DNA of 64,000 nucleotides, from positions 1 to 64,000 of the forward strand of contig CAZDWC010000010.1 of NCBI GenBank assembly GCA_964509075.1, written 5' to 3'. Under the pieces are notes generated by a model. The model had not been told where the DNA came from. It ran no database searches and saw only the letters and a list, made by a program, of their open reading frames with translations. The position numbers and the translations under genes are program-made. Origin of the DNA: UBA7239 sp964509075 (GTDB lineage: Bacteria; Pseudomonadota; Gammaproteobacteria; Pseudomonadales; UBA7239). This document shows positions 1 to 8,915 of the stretch, one piece after another. Position 1 is the stretch's first letter. The number at the start of each line of letters is the position of its first letter.

Positions 1-45
1 TCTTCTTAATCAACCCGCCTGAGGCACTGCTCAGTGCGGACGCGC

Positions 46-73
46 ATTATATGCACTTTGGAAGCCGTTGCAA
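46..73 (-). promoter_or_regulatory. rRNA-type promoter, proximal (leaves window at left)
   Basis: Read on the minus strand, a TTGCAA -35 box (68-73) and a perfect TATAAT -10 box (46-51) are separated by 16 bases and followed by a GCGCGTCC discriminator. A GC-rich discriminator behind a near-consensus promoter is typical of rRNA operons. Transcription would leave the window at position 1. In Pseudomonas an rrn operon lies next to tyrS, so 16S rRNA is the expected target. That gene is outside the window, so its identity is inferred. Confidence 0.65.
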
Positions 74-138
74 TCAGTTTTTCAAACTTTCTTGCTCCGT
101 TTCCGCCCCGCCGAGACGTTGTCTCAAGCGGGAGGCGC

Positions 139-166
139 ATTCTACATAACATCTGCAGCCTTGCAA
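139..166 (-). promoter_or_regulatory. rRNA-type promoter, distal
   Basis: On the minus strand, TTGCAA (161-166) and TAGAAT (139-144) are 16 bases apart and followed by GCGCC. It has the same -35 box and spacing as the second promoter about 93 bases downstream. This gives a tandem P1/P2 arrangement like that upstream of many gammaproteobacterial rrn operons. No coding region is credible in 1-221, so that stretch is read as the leader region between tyrS and a downstream operon. Confidence 0.55.
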
Positions 167-221
167 GCATCGATTATGCAAATACCTCATTTATTTCCAT
201 ATTCATGCAATTCAATCGTCT

Positions 222-1517
222 TTATTTCCAGACAATCAATGCAAAATGCTTTTTGCCTCGTTTCACGAGATGAAATTTATTGTAGACGGCATTCCGGATT
301 CCGAGCAGCGCGTCAACATCCGAAATTTTCTCGCCATTAACCTGGATCGCTCCCTCTTGCACAAACTTGCGCGCCTGCCCGACGGTGACATCCCCTCTAG
401 GCGTGACAGCCAGGCCTGACTCCACCAACAACTCCAGCAATGGCTTTTCGCCAGCAGCCACAACCAGACTGGGCAACCCGTCCAGCGCCAGCTGCTCCAT
501 GTCACTTTCGCTCAGCGCGCTGAGATCACCAGAAAACAAAGCCTGGCTGATGCGCTCGGCAGCCCGCAAACCCTGTTCTCCATGGATAAGCGCCGTCACT
601 TCTCGTGCCAATATGCCTTGCGCCGAACGGCGCCCCTGGGCTTCAGCATCTGCGCGCTCAATGTCATCAATCTCGCCAACGCTCAGGAATGTGAAATAGC
701 GCAGGAACTTGTAAACATCGGCATCCGCCGTATTCAGCCAGAACTGGTAAAAAGCATAAGGAGAGGTCTTGGCAGCATCCAGCCAGACCGTACCGCTCTC
801 GGTTTTGCCGAACTTGGTGCCATCTGCCTTGGTGACCAGAGGCAGGGTCAACCCATATACCTGTTGGCGATGCAGGCGACGGGTCAGATCTATTCCTCCG
901 GTGATATTCCCCCACTGGTCGGAACCGCCAATCTGGACCGTGCATTCATTTCTCTTATATAGCTCCGCAAAATCCAGCGATTGCAGGATCATGTAACTGA
1001 ACTCGGTGAAGGAGATGCCAGAGCCTTCGCGCTCGATCCGCTGTTTGACGGACTCCTTGCCTATCATGGTGTTGACCGAGAAGTGCTTGCCAATATCCCG
1101 CAGGAAATCGAGCACACTCATGCCGGCCATCCAGTCGTAGTTATTGACGACTTCGGCCGAGCAGGTTCCAGCATCAAAATCGATAAAACGGGAAACCTGT
1201 GCTTTCAAGCGTTCAACCCAGCCAGCGACCACATCCGGGGTGTTGAGCTTGCGCTCTTCCGCCTTGAAACTGGGGTCACCTATCAAGCCTGTCGCCCCGC
1301 CAACCAGCGCGATGGGTTTGTGCCCAGCCAACTGGAAGCGCCGCAGGGCCAGCAGGGGCACCAGACTGCCAATATGCAGACTGTCGGCAGTGGGATCAAA
1401 ACCGCAATAGACCGTGCGCGAACCGCCTTCAAGATGCTCAACCAGATCATCTCCGCCGGCCAGTTGATTGACCAGGCCTCGCGCCTGCAAATCCGCCAAG
1501 AAACCGCTTGTAGTCAC
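222..1517 (-). CDS. tyrS: Tyrosyl-tRNA synthetase
   Basis: Class I synthetase that charges tRNA-Tyr in the cytoplasm. The 431-residue product is close to the usual bacterial length. The HIGH-type signature appears as HIGS at residues 48-51 and the KMSKS loop as KFGKT at 235-239. A C-terminal S4-like RNA-binding region runs to the end (FVQEGAIQVNGEKISD). The start is GTG at 1517. The gene is divergent from the M23 peptidase gene, as in Pseudomonas, and its 3' end faces the rRNA-type promoters. Confidence 0.97.
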   Translation of the reverse strand: MTTSGFLADLQARGLVNQLAGGDDLVEHLEGGSRTVYCGFDPTADSLHIGSLVPLLALRRFQLAGHKPIALVGGATGLIGDPSFKAEERKLNTPDVVAGWVERLKAQVSRFIDFDAGTCSAEVVNNYDWMAGMSVLDFLRDIGKHFSVNTMIGKESVKQRIEREGSGISFTEFSYMILQSLDFAELYKRNECTVQIGGSDQWGNITGGIDLTRRLHRQQVYGLTLPLVTKADGTKFGKTESGTVWLDAAKTSPYAFYQFWLNTADADVYKFLRYFTFLSVGEIDDIERADAEAQGRRSAQGILAREVTALIHGEQGLRAAERISQALFSGDLSALSESDMEQLALDGLPSLVVAAGEKPLLELLVESGLAVTPRGDVTVGQARKFVQEGAIQVNGEKISDVDALLGIRNAVYNKFHLVKRGKKHFALIVWK

Positions 1518-1626
1518 CCTGAATCACCTGCTGCTGTACTGTTTCAAAGAGGCGCACACGTTACATAAATGGCGTCCAAACACAAGAAGCACTGGCCTTG
1601 GCCGCCCAAAAAACCGGTTTTAAAGG

Positions 1627-1656
1627 TTGTCACAAACCGGAAAACCCGCCTACAAT
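1627..1656 (+). promoter_or_regulatory. Promoter of the M23 peptidase/anmK unit
   Basis: TTGTCA (1627-1632) and TACAAT (1651-1656) are 18 bases apart. The site lies inside the longest possible reading frame of the next gene, which argues that translation starts at the downstream ATG at 1691 and not at 1598. Confidence 0.5.
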
Positions 1657-1690
1657 CCAGCCTTTAACGACGAAAGACCTTGTATTTATC

Positions 1691-3082
1691 ATGCGCGACA
1701 AAGAAATTCACAACACTGGCAACATGTGGCGGCATCGTTTCCCGCGCCACCATTTGCTGGCCGCTTGCGGAATTTCGCTGGCGATCACCTTGCTGTTGAC
1801 CATTGTTCCCGACAGCGTCATCGCAAATCGCCCTGCATCGCTGACACCTGACACCATCCTTCCCGACACCGCCTCGACTGCACTTCCACCTCCCGCAGAG
1901 GTTATTGCTGCAGCCCCGCCGGTTGTCGATCCATGGTTGCACATGACTGTTCGCCAGGGCGATACCTTGTCCAGCCTGTTGCAAAAGGCCGGTTTGAGCC
2001 TGACAGATGTGCATGAGCTGATTAACAGCAGCAAGGATGCCAAAGCACTGACAGACTTGAGCCTGGATGATGAACTTGATCTGCTGATCAAGGATGGCAA
2101 GATCCAGGAGCTGCGCCTGCATCACAATGAGCTCAGCAGCGTGACTGCGGTTCGCGAAGGCGATCAATTCCAGACCCGGCAAGTAACCCGCACACCTGAA
2201 ATTCGCCAGGGCTTTGCCAATGGCGTGATCGACAGCTCCCTTTTCATTGCTGCGCAGAAAGCTGGCCTCAACGACAGGATGACACTGAAGCTTGCAGACA
2301 TTTTTGCCTATGACATCGACTTCCTGCAGGACCTGCAGGACGGCGACAGTTTTTCTGTCCTCTATGAAGAACTCTATCTCGACGGCAAGAAAGTCGGCAA
2401 CGGCAAAATTCTGGCCGCCGAGTTCATCAATCAGGGGAAAAGCTACCGTGCGGTGCAGTACACCAATCAGGACGGTTCCAGCAACTATTACACACCAGAT
2501 GGCACGATCATGCGCAAGCAATTCCTGCGTACACCGGTTGATTTTGCCAAGGTCACATCCTATTTCAGCCTGAGCCGCAAGCACCCTATCCTGCACAAGA
2601 TCCGTGCACATAAAGGCATTGATTACGGCGCACCAAGAGGCACCCCCATCAGAGCCGCCGGCGATGGCAAGGTAATTTTTGCAGGTGTTCGCAGTGGCTT
2701 CGGTAACGTCGTTATGGTTCAGCACGGCGGTGCCTATACCACGCTTTACGGCCACATGGACAAAATTGCCGTCAAGAACGGCGCCCGTATTGAACAGGGA
2801 CAAACCCTGGGCACAGTAGGCAGCACAGGACTTGCAACCGGCCCCCACCTGCATTACGAATTCCACGTCAACGGTGTTGCCGTCAACCCTCTCGCCAACA
2901 CCAACATGGCCATGGCTGAACCACTGTCCAAAGCGGAGAAGTCACGCTTCAACGGCCAGGCTGCACCGCTGTTCGCACAACTGACCCAGAAACTGGCTGC
3001 CACCAAAGCCTCGTCGACGCTGGCACTGGCAGGAGACAGCGCGAACAACAGCCATGCCGGCAACAACACAAACGTGCACTGA
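1691..3082 (+). CDS. Murein DD-endopeptidase, M23 family (MepM-like)
   Basis: Envelope peptidoglycan hydrolase of 463 residues. After a short cytoplasmic N-terminus there is one hydrophobic anchor (AACGISLAITLLLTIVP). An OapA/LysM-like segment follows (VRQGDTLSSLLQKAGLS), then a long linker domain and a C-terminal LytM/M23 domain with the zinc motifs HKGIDYGAPRGTP and HLHYEFHVNG. These motifs match peptidases that cut stem-peptide cross-links. ATG 1691 is preferred because a promoter-like element lies upstream inside the longer frame; ATG 1724 is also possible. The 3' end overlaps anmK by 29 bases. The same pair stands next to tyrS in Pseudomonas. Confidence 0.9.
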   Translation: MRDKEIHNTGNMWRHRFPRHHLLAACGISLAITLLLTIVPDSVIANRPASLTPDTILPDTASTALPPPAEVIAAAPPVVDPWLHMTVRQGDTLSSLLQKAGLSLTDVHELINSSKDAKALTDLSLDDELDLLIKDGKIQELRLHHNELSSVTAVREGDQFQTRQVTRTPEIRQGFANGVIDSSLFIAAQKAGLNDRMTLKLADIFAYDIDFLQDLQDGDSFSVLYEELYLDGKKVGNGKILAAEFINQGKSYRAVQYTNQDGSSNYYTPDGTIMRKQFLRTPVDFAKVTSYFSLSRKHPILHKIRAHKGIDYGAPRGTPIRAAGDGKVIFAGVRSGFGNVVMVQHGGAYTTLYGHMDKIAVKNGARIEQGQTLGTVGSTGLATGPHLHYEFHVNGVAVNPLANTNMAMAEPLSKAEKSRFNGQAAPLFAQLTQKLAATKASSTLALAGDSANNSHAGNNTNVH

Positions 3083-4178
3083 CCTCTACATAGGGCTGAT
3101 GTCCGGTACCAGTCTGGATGCCATCGACGCAGCCCTCGTTGCCTTCCAGGCTGACAAGCCGCCCGCATTGATCCACGCCCTGAATTACCCGATCCCCCCG
3201 GCAGTACGCAGCGCCATTGCACAACTCAGTCAGCCCGGAGATAACGAAATCAACCGGGCAGGCGAGCTGGATGTCACGCTGGGAAAATTGTTCGCCGACG
3301 CTGTTGCCGCGCTGTTAGAGTCAAGCCATCACTCGTCAGGGCAGATTCGCGCCATCGGCAGTCACGGCCAGACCGTGCGCCACCATCCTGCCCGCGCTTT
3401 CACTCTGCAGATTGCCGACCCCAATACCATCGCCTACAGAACCGGCATAACAACGGTTGCCGACTTCCGCCGCATGGACATGGCAGCCGGCGGGCAAGGC
3501 GCACCCTTGGTACCAGCCTTCCACGACGCCGTTTTACGCAGTGACAGTGAAAATCGCGCCGTGGTGAATATCGGCGGCATGGCCAATGTCACTGTCCTCG
3601 CGCAAGGGCAGTCAGCCTATGGTTTTGACACAGGACCAGGCAATGTATTGATGGACGGCTGGGTACAGCGACACCTGCAACACGCCTTCGACAAGGATGG
3701 CGACTGGGCGGAATCCGGCACAGTGCAGAACAATCTGCTGGAACAACTGCTTGCGCATCCGTTTATTGCAGCAGCCCCCCCCAAAAGCACCGGAAGGGAA
3801 GATTTTCATCCCGGCTGGCTGGACACCCAACTGGCAGTCGGCTCATCGGACAAGCCTGCCGACATACAGCGTACATTGCTGGAATTCACTGCACGCAGTA
3901 TCAGCGATGCCATAGCCGCGTTAACCGTGCCCATTTCACGGGTCTTGCTGTGCGGCGGCGGCAGCCATAACGGACTCTTGCGCAGACGCATCAGCGAACT
4001 GCTGCCCAATGTCCAACATAACACAACCACCGATTTCGGCATTGACGCCGACTGGCTGGAAGCCATGGCCTTTGCATGGCTCGCGCACCAGAGACTGTCA
4101 GGCAAAGCCGGCAACGTACCTGCGGCTACCGGCGCCAGCCGGCCGTGCATACTTGGCGGCGTTTATGATCCGTATTAA
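3054..4178 (+). CDS. anmK: Anhydro-N-acetylmuramic acid kinase
   Basis: Cytoplasmic kinase of 374 residues that converts anhydro-N-acetylmuramic acid from recycled murein to MurNAc-6-phosphate. The N-terminal signature IGLMSGTSLDAIDAALV and the nucleotide-binding pieces GSHGQTVRHHP and GFDTGPGNVLMDGW are typical of AnmK. The start overlaps the upstream murein hydrolase gene, so the enzyme that releases murein fragments and one that recycles them are co-transcribed. It ends two bases from the convergent erpA gene, leaving no room for a separate terminator. Confidence 0.95.
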   Translation: MPATTQTCTDLYIGLMSGTSLDAIDAALVAFQADKPPALIHALNYPIPPAVRSAIAQLSQPGDNEINRAGELDVTLGKLFADAVAALLESSHHSSGQIRAIGSHGQTVRHHPARAFTLQIADPNTIAYRTGITTVADFRRMDMAAGGQGAPLVPAFHDAVLRSDSENRAVVNIGGMANVTVLAQGQSAYGFDTGPGNVLMDGWVQRHLQHAFDKDGDWAESGTVQNNLLEQLLAHPFIAAAPPKSTGREDFHPGWLDTQLAVGSSDKPADIQRTLLEFTARSISDAIAALTVPISRVLLCGGGSHNGLLRRRISELLPNVQHNTTTDFGIDADWLEAMAFAWLAHQRLSGKAGNVPAATGASRPCILGGVYDPY

Positions 4179-4180
4179 TT

Positions 4181-4534
4181 TCAGATTGAGAACGAGGAGC
4201 CGCAGCCACAGGTTGAACTGGCGTTGGGGTTCTTGATGACAAACTTTGAACCCTGCAAGCCTTCTTCATAATCCACCTCTGCGCCAGCCAAATAGGGATA
4301 GCTCAAGGCATCGACCAGCACCGTGATGCCATCCTGTTCAATGGCAGCATCATCCTCTGCAGCAATTTCGTCAAAGGTAAATCCGTACTGGAAACCAGCG
4401 CAACCGCCACCAGTAACGAAAACACGCAACTTGAGATCCGGATTGGCCTCTTCCTCAACCAGGCGTCGCACTTTGGTGGCCGCACTGTGGGTGATATGCA
4501 AGTCCTGATCGACTGATACAGACTCAGTACTCAT
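4181..4534 (-). CDS. erpA: Iron-sulfur cluster insertion protein ErpA
   Basis: A-type Fe-S carrier of 117 residues that delivers [4Fe-4S] clusters to apo-proteins. The three conserved ligands are visible: Cys45 (GGGCAGFQY) and the C-terminal CGC pair Cys109/Cys111. It is the last gene of a minus-strand run, argC then sugar transferase then erpA. Its placement beside anmK matches Pseudomonas. Confidence 0.95.
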   Translation of the reverse strand: MSTESVSVDQDLHITHSAATKVRRLVEEEANPDLKLRVFVTGGGCAGFQYGFTFDEIAAEDDAAIEQDGITVLVDALSYPYLAGAEVDYEEGLQGSKFVIKNPNASSTCGCGSSFSI

Positions 4535-4586
4535 GGCATCTAACCTCTCGACATACTGCTCGTTAAATTACGGTGCGACTTGTGCA

Positions 4587-5984
4587 TCAATAAGCCTGCT
4601 TGCCGGTAAAGCCACCGACAATGGTCATCAGCACAATGCGTATATCCAGCAGCAAGCTCCAGTTGCTGATGTACTCCAGATCATACTCGATACGCTTCTG
4701 CATTTTTTCAAGAGTGTCGGTCTCACCACGATAACCGTTCACCTGTGCCCAGCCGGTGATACCGGGCTTCATCTTGTGCCGCATCATATAGCCTTTGATC
4801 TGGCTGCGATAAAGCTCATTATGGGCCACGGCATGCGGACGCGGCCCGACAATCGACATATGGCCCTGCAAGACATTGATGAACTGCGGTAACTCATCCA
4901 GGGAAGTACGACGCAAAAAACCACCAATCGGCGTCAGGCGCGGATCATTGCGGGTGGCCTGCTGCACCACAGCACCATTATCCTGCGTGGTCATGCTACG
5001 GAATTTCCACACGGAAATCGGCTTGCCATCCACACCGTAGCGCTGCTGCCGGAAAATCACCGGCCCTGGCGATGTCAGTTTCACAGCCAAGGCAATAACG
5101 AGCATCGGCAAGGCAATCAGCAACAGGATCAACGAGCCAACACCCATATCAAACGCACGCTTGGCAATGGCGCCAGCCACCGATAATGGGCTATCCACCA
5201 GACTGATCGCAGGCAAGCCACCAATATTATCCTGGCGCGCATTCATCAGGTTGAAGGCGAAGATATCGGGAATAAGGAAGATCGACACCGTGGTATCCAT
5301 CAACTCATCAACCAGATCGCGGATTTTTTCCTCCTGTGACATGGGCAGCGTGATATACACGTGATCAACATCGCCATTCCTTGCCGCATGGATGACATCC
5401 GCGATGTTGCCGCTATGCGGCAGCGATGTTTCAGAGATAGCGTTGTCATCGTACAGACCGTGAACCACCAGCCCCATCCAGGGGTTTTCCCCGATCTTGC
5501 GAATCAAAGTCAGTGCCAACGAGCCATCACCGACTATAGCGGCCCTGCGCGTGTTGTAGCCGTGCTCCCGCAGCCGCACCAGCATGAAGCGCAGGAACAC
5601 CCGCAGCGTCGCCATGCCTCCTGCACTGTAGATAAACCACCAAAGCATCAGGGTGCGACGGCTGATCCAGTGCGGCTGACGACTCGCCCAAGCAGCAATC
5701 ACCAGCACCACAAAAGTCATGGCCAGCACAAACATCAGCTTCTGTAGTGATGCCATCAGTGTATGGCTGCGCCATGAAAGGTACAGTCCCGCCACTTCGG
5801 CAAACAGCTGGAAGCAACCTAGCGACAGCATGAACAGCACGCTGCTCTTGAAGGTCCAGTCCAGACCGACCACATCGTGCGCAACAATGAAACTAAACCA
5901 GATCAGCAGAATATCCAGTGAGCGTGCCAACAACTCCAGCGACCGGGAATTGGAACTCAAGACACCGCGTTTCATCTGGGGCAT
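4587..5984 (-). CDS. Undecaprenyl-phosphate glucose phosphotransferase (WcaJ type)
   Basis: Polyisoprenyl-phosphate hexose-1-phosphate transferase of 465 residues. It starts exopolysaccharide repeat synthesis by moving a sugar phosphate onto undecaprenyl phosphate at the inner membrane. The N-terminal half has several membrane segments and a CoA-binding-like region (RRAAIVGDGSLALTLIRKI). One more hydrophobic segment precedes the catalytic C-terminus with FRQQRYGVDGKPISVWKFRSM split around its conserved blocks, RRTSLDELPQFINVLQG and SIVGPRPHA. The start is 28 bases after argC. No further exopolysaccharide genes are adjacent, so it is an isolated priming transferase between housekeeping genes. 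The sugar used cannot be told from sequence. Confidence 0.88.
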   Translation of the reverse strand: MPQMKRGVLSSNSRSLELLARSLDILLIWFSFIVAHDVVGLDWTFKSSVLFMLSLGCFQLFAEVAGLYLSWRSHTLMASLQKLMFVLAMTFVVLVIAAWASRQPHWISRRTLMLWWFIYSAGGMATLRVFLRFMLVRLREHGYNTRRAAIVGDGSLALTLIRKIGENPWMGLVVHGLYDDNAISETSLPHSGNIADVIHAARNGDVDHVYITLPMSQEEKIRDLVDELMDTTVSIFLIPDIFAFNLMNARQDNIGGLPAISLVDSPLSVAGAIAKRAFDMGVGSLILLLIALPMLVIALAVKLTSPGPVIFRQQRYGVDGKPISVWKFRSMTTQDNGAVVQQATRNDPRLTPIGGFLRRTSLDELPQFINVLQGHMSIVGPRPHAVAHNELYRSQIKGYMMRHKMKPGITGWAQVNGYRGETDTLEKMQKRIEYDLEYISNWSLLLDIRIVLMTIVGGFTGKQAY

Positions 5985-6012
5985 GTGTAACCTGTTGAAG
6001 GATTAGTCGTAG

Positions 6013-7053
6013 TCAGGGCAGCAATGCCAGATTCTCAAGCCCGCACTGTTCCGGCAGGCCGCGCATGATATTCATGATCTGTATGGCCTGCCCGGAGGCG
6101 CCCTTGGTCAGGTTATCGATCACGGACATAATCACTACGCGGTTGCGACCCTGCGGTCGTGCAACTGCAATTCGACAGTAGTTGGAGCCTTTTACCGTGC
6201 GTGTCTCCGGGTGAGAACCTGCGGGCAATACATCTATGAAGTATTCCCCATCGTAGCGATCCTCGTACAGTTTTTGCAGATCGACGGTAGTGTCGGCAAG
6301 ATCTGCGTACAGTGTGGCATGAATGCCGCGCACCATCGGCACCAGATGCGGCACGAATGTCAGCTCAGCCGGCACGCTCCCTGCAGGCTGCAAGGCGCGC
6401 AGCCCCTGCTCGATCTCCGGCAGGTGGCGATGACCGGCACTGGCATAAGCCTTGTAACTGTCACTGACTTCAGTGAACAACATATCCAGCTTGGCCTGTC
6501 GGCCTGCACCCGACACACCGGACGCTGCATTGGCAATCAGGCTGTCAGGGCGAATCAGCCCCGCCTCCAGCAAGGGCAGGAAACCTAACTGCACCGCAGT
6601 TGGATAGCAGCCGGCGCAGGCCACAAGCCGTGCATTGCGGATAAGATCGCGGTTCACTTCCGCCAAACCGTATACCGCCTCTTGCACCAGATCGGGACTG
6701 GCGTGTTTCTGGCCATACCATTTTTCCCACAGCGCGATATCACGGATGCGAAAATCAGCCGACAGATCGATCACCCGCGTCCCTGTCGCCAGCAGCTCCG
6801 CCATCATCGCCTGCGCCACACCGTGCGGCGTGGCAAAAAACACAATGTCACACTGCCCCAGCTGCTGTATGTCCGGCACGGAAAAAGCAAGATCAAGGCG
6901 CTTGCGCAAACTGGGAAACATCTGTGCCACCGGCATGCCTGCCTCAGTGCGGGAAGTAATGACCTGCACATCCACCTCCGGATGCTGTGCCAGCAGACGC
7001 AGCAATTCCACACCGGTGTAACCCGTTCCGCCAACAATACCCACCTTGATCAC
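6013..7053 (-). CDS. argC: N-acetyl-gamma-glutamyl-phosphate reductase
   Basis: NADPH-dependent reductase of arginine biosynthesis, 346 residues. The Rossmann motif IKVGIVGGTGYTGVELLRLL opens the protein and the catalytic cysteine lies in VACAGCYPTAVQLGFLPL. GTG 7053 is chosen because TGGAGAGG precedes it by about seven bases and the length then matches the family. A GTG at 7071 would add six residues but lies on the ribosome-binding site. It heads the run that continues into the sugar transferase and erpA. Confidence 0.95.
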   Translation of the reverse strand: MIKVGIVGGTGYTGVELLRLLAQHPEVDVQVITSRTEAGMPVAQMFPSLRKRLDLAFSVPDIQQLGQCDIVFFATPHGVAQAMMAELLATGTRVIDLSADFRIRDIALWEKWYGQKHASPDLVQEAVYGLAEVNRDLIRNARLVACAGCYPTAVQLGFLPLLEAGLIRPDSLIANAASGVSGAGRQAKLDMLFTEVSDSYKAYASAGHRHLPEIEQGLRALQPAGSVPAELTFVPHLVPMVRGIHATLYADLADTTVDLQKLYEDRYDGEYFIDVLPAGSHPETRTVKGSNYCRIAVARPQGRNRVVIMSVIDNLTKGASGQAIQIMNIMRGLPEQCGLENLALLP

Positions 7054-7143
7054 GGTGTCGCCTCTCCACACTCAGGAAAGCGGCGACTATAAGAAGCAGC
7101 GACAGGCATTGCAACTCAGACGCCAGTGCAATGACCTGACTCC

Positions 7144-7175
7144 CGGGCACAACTCCATCCATGATCTAGACTCAA
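7144..7175 (+). promoter_or_regulatory. Candidate promoter of the msh cluster
   Basis: CGGGCA (7144-7149), 16 bases, then CTAGACTCAA (7166-7175). The same two blocks with the same spacing occur before thiD at 11724-11755. The -10 part resembles the extended -10 of RpoS-type promoters (CTATACTTAA-like). Assignment to a sigma factor is inference. Confidence 0.4.
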
Positions 7176-7234
7176 TGTGAGACCCTGAATGCAGGGACGA
7201 GAATCCATCCACATTGAAGGAATGGCCACGGAAA

Positions 7235-8203
7235 ATGGAGCTAGATCGGGACACATGGGCCGTGATGCGCAATTGGCTGCGCCGCAAGAGTGTGGGTAGC
7301 CTGATCGGCGTTGAATTCGGCCCTGAAGGTTTGGCCATAGCCAAAGCTGCCGTCGCCGGCAGCGAACCAGCACTGGAATACTGTGCGTTTATTCCCGAAC
7401 CGCGCATGGATGCACAGATTCAGCTGCTGCGCGAACTGGTATCCCAGCAGCACTGGCACAAGCAGCCCTGCAATGTGGTACTGCATCCCTCCCAGTACCA
7501 GATAAGCCTGGTGGAAGCCCCCGCCGTACCGGATGCCGAATTGCACGAAGCCATGCGCTGGCGCTTGCGTGACAGTTTCGGCATGAGTCCGGATGAACTG
7601 GCTTTTGATGTAGCCATGCTGCCTGATGACGCCTACCGAAGCCGCGGCCGCATGGCCATGCTGGCTGCTACGCGTCGCAGCGTGATGGAAAAAGTCGTCG
7701 CCGATATCGAGAAAAGCAGTCTTGTACTGCACAGCATCGACATCACCGAGATGGCCATGCACAACCTGACCCTGCACGCGCAACATCTGGGCCAGCCCAC
7801 TGCACTGCTGCGCATGCGTAATTCCTCAACGCTGCTCACCATCAGCGACAGCACACGTCTCTACTTTGCCCGCTCCATCGACATCGGCCTGGAAGCCATT
7901 CGCCGCGAACAGGAAATGCCGGGCATGCCACAACAGGCGCAGGAAGGACTGGTGCTTGAAATACAGCGTTCGCTCGATTTTTTCGAAACACAGCTGCGCA
8001 AGGGGGGCATCAGCCGCCTGTACGTGCTGCCAACCAAACACCCGGTACCTTCGGTGATGGATGCCCTGCGTGGCGGCTTGACCATCGACATCAGCGCTTT
8101 GGAGCTGCAAGGATGGCTACTGCCGGACAGCATGCCCAGTACGCGAGTGCAGGCGTACTGTCTGGGCGCCATGGGTGCGGCGCTGCGGCGCTGTGGCGCA
8201 TGA
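7235..8203 (+). CDS. mshI: MSHA pilus biogenesis protein MshI (PilM-like)
   Basis: Actin-fold cytoplasmic protein of type IV pilus assembly platforms, about 322 residues. The early motif SLIGVEFGPEGLAIAKAA and the sequence around YQISLVEAPAVPDAELHEAMRW fit MshI/PilM proteins, which bind the cytoplasmic tail of a PilN-like partner. ATG 7235 is chosen, with GAAGGA about 12 bases upstream. TTG 7214 and ATG 7265 are alternatives. It is the first of five tightly spaced genes (mshI, pilN-like, mshJ, mshK, mshL). Confidence 0.8.
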   Translation: MELDRDTWAVMRNWLRRKSVGSLIGVEFGPEGLAIAKAAVAGSEPALEYCAFIPEPRMDAQIQLLRELVSQQHWHKQPCNVVLHPSQYQISLVEAPAVPDAELHEAMRWRLRDSFGMSPDELAFDVAMLPDDAYRSRGRMAMLAATRRSVMEKVVADIEKSSLVLHSIDITEMAMHNLTLHAQHLGQPTALLRMRNSSTLLTISDSTRLYFARSIDIGLEAIRREQEMPGMPQQAQEGLVLEIQRSLDFFETQLRKGGISRLYVLPTKHPVPSVMDALRGGLTIDISALELQGWLLPDSMPSTRVQAYCLGAMGAALRRCGA

Positions 8204-8213
8204 GGAACGGCGC

Positions 8214-8915
8214 ATGATGAACGGCAACCTGAATTTGTATCGCCCGGAGCTGCTGCCCAGACCCGTGGAGCTCAATACCGTTGCGATACTGAAAATTCTT
8301 GGGCTGATGTGCGCGGCCATGCTGCTGATCTGGCTGCTGGGCACCTTGCAGATACACCGTATCCAGACCGCTATCGTCGCCGCTCAACAAGAGCAGATGG
8401 CCGCGCAACAACAGTTGGCCGACTACGATTTGCGCTATCCCCCCATCCTGATCGAAAAGGATCTGCAATTGCAGGTTGAGGCAGCCGAACATGAGTTGCG
8501 CGGCAAGAACCGGATGATGAAACTGATCGAGGGCGGCAAAAACCAGAAAACACCTGGATTTGCGCGCTATATGGCCGGCCTCGGTCGCCAACATATCAAT
8601 GGTCTCTGGCTGGAAAATATCGAAGTGCATACACGCGGCGAGCTGGTAATCGGCGGCAGCGTGATGGACGCCAGTGTGCTGCCTGTCTACCTGGAAAGAC
8701 TCAGCATCGACTCCGCCTTCAGCGACTACCGCTTCCAGACTTTCCAGTTGCTGCAACCCGGCAAGTCAGCCACAACGGCGAACGCTGCCGCCGGCAACGC
8801 ACCACCACCAGCCATTAGCGCCCTGCACTTTGAATTGCGCGCCACCAGCACCTCCGCCGCCGGCAACACCCCGGACAGCAACACATCAGATAGCGCCGGA
8901 AAGAGAACGCCATGA
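8214..8915 (+). CDS. PilN-like MSHA biogenesis protein (MshI2)
   Basis: Bitopic inner-membrane protein of 233 residues. A short cytoplasmic N-terminus with LNLYRPELLPR, the type of motif that docks onto PilM, is followed by one membrane segment (ILGLMCAAMLLIWLLGTLQ) and a periplasmic coiled coil rich in Q and E. The fold and position match PilN/MshI2. ATG 8214 follows GAGGAA closely. The C-terminus is low complexity (S/T/A/N). The gene overlaps mshJ by four bases. Confidence 0.75.
   Translation: MMNGNLNLYRPELLPRPVELNTVAILKILGLMCAAMLLIWLLGTLQIHRIQTAIVAAQQEQMAAQQQLADYDLRYPPILIEKDLQLQVEAAEHELRGKNRMMKLIEGGKNQKTPGFARYMAGLGRQHINGLWLENIEVHTRGELVIGGSVMDASVLPVYLERLSIDSAFSDYRFQTFQLLQPGKSATTANAAAGNAPPPAISALHFELRATSTSAAGNTPDSNTSDSAGKRTP

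Noticed and set aside
1598..1690. Earlier ATG for the M23 peptidase
   Set aside because: The promoter-like element TTGTCA-N18-TACAAT lies inside this extension.
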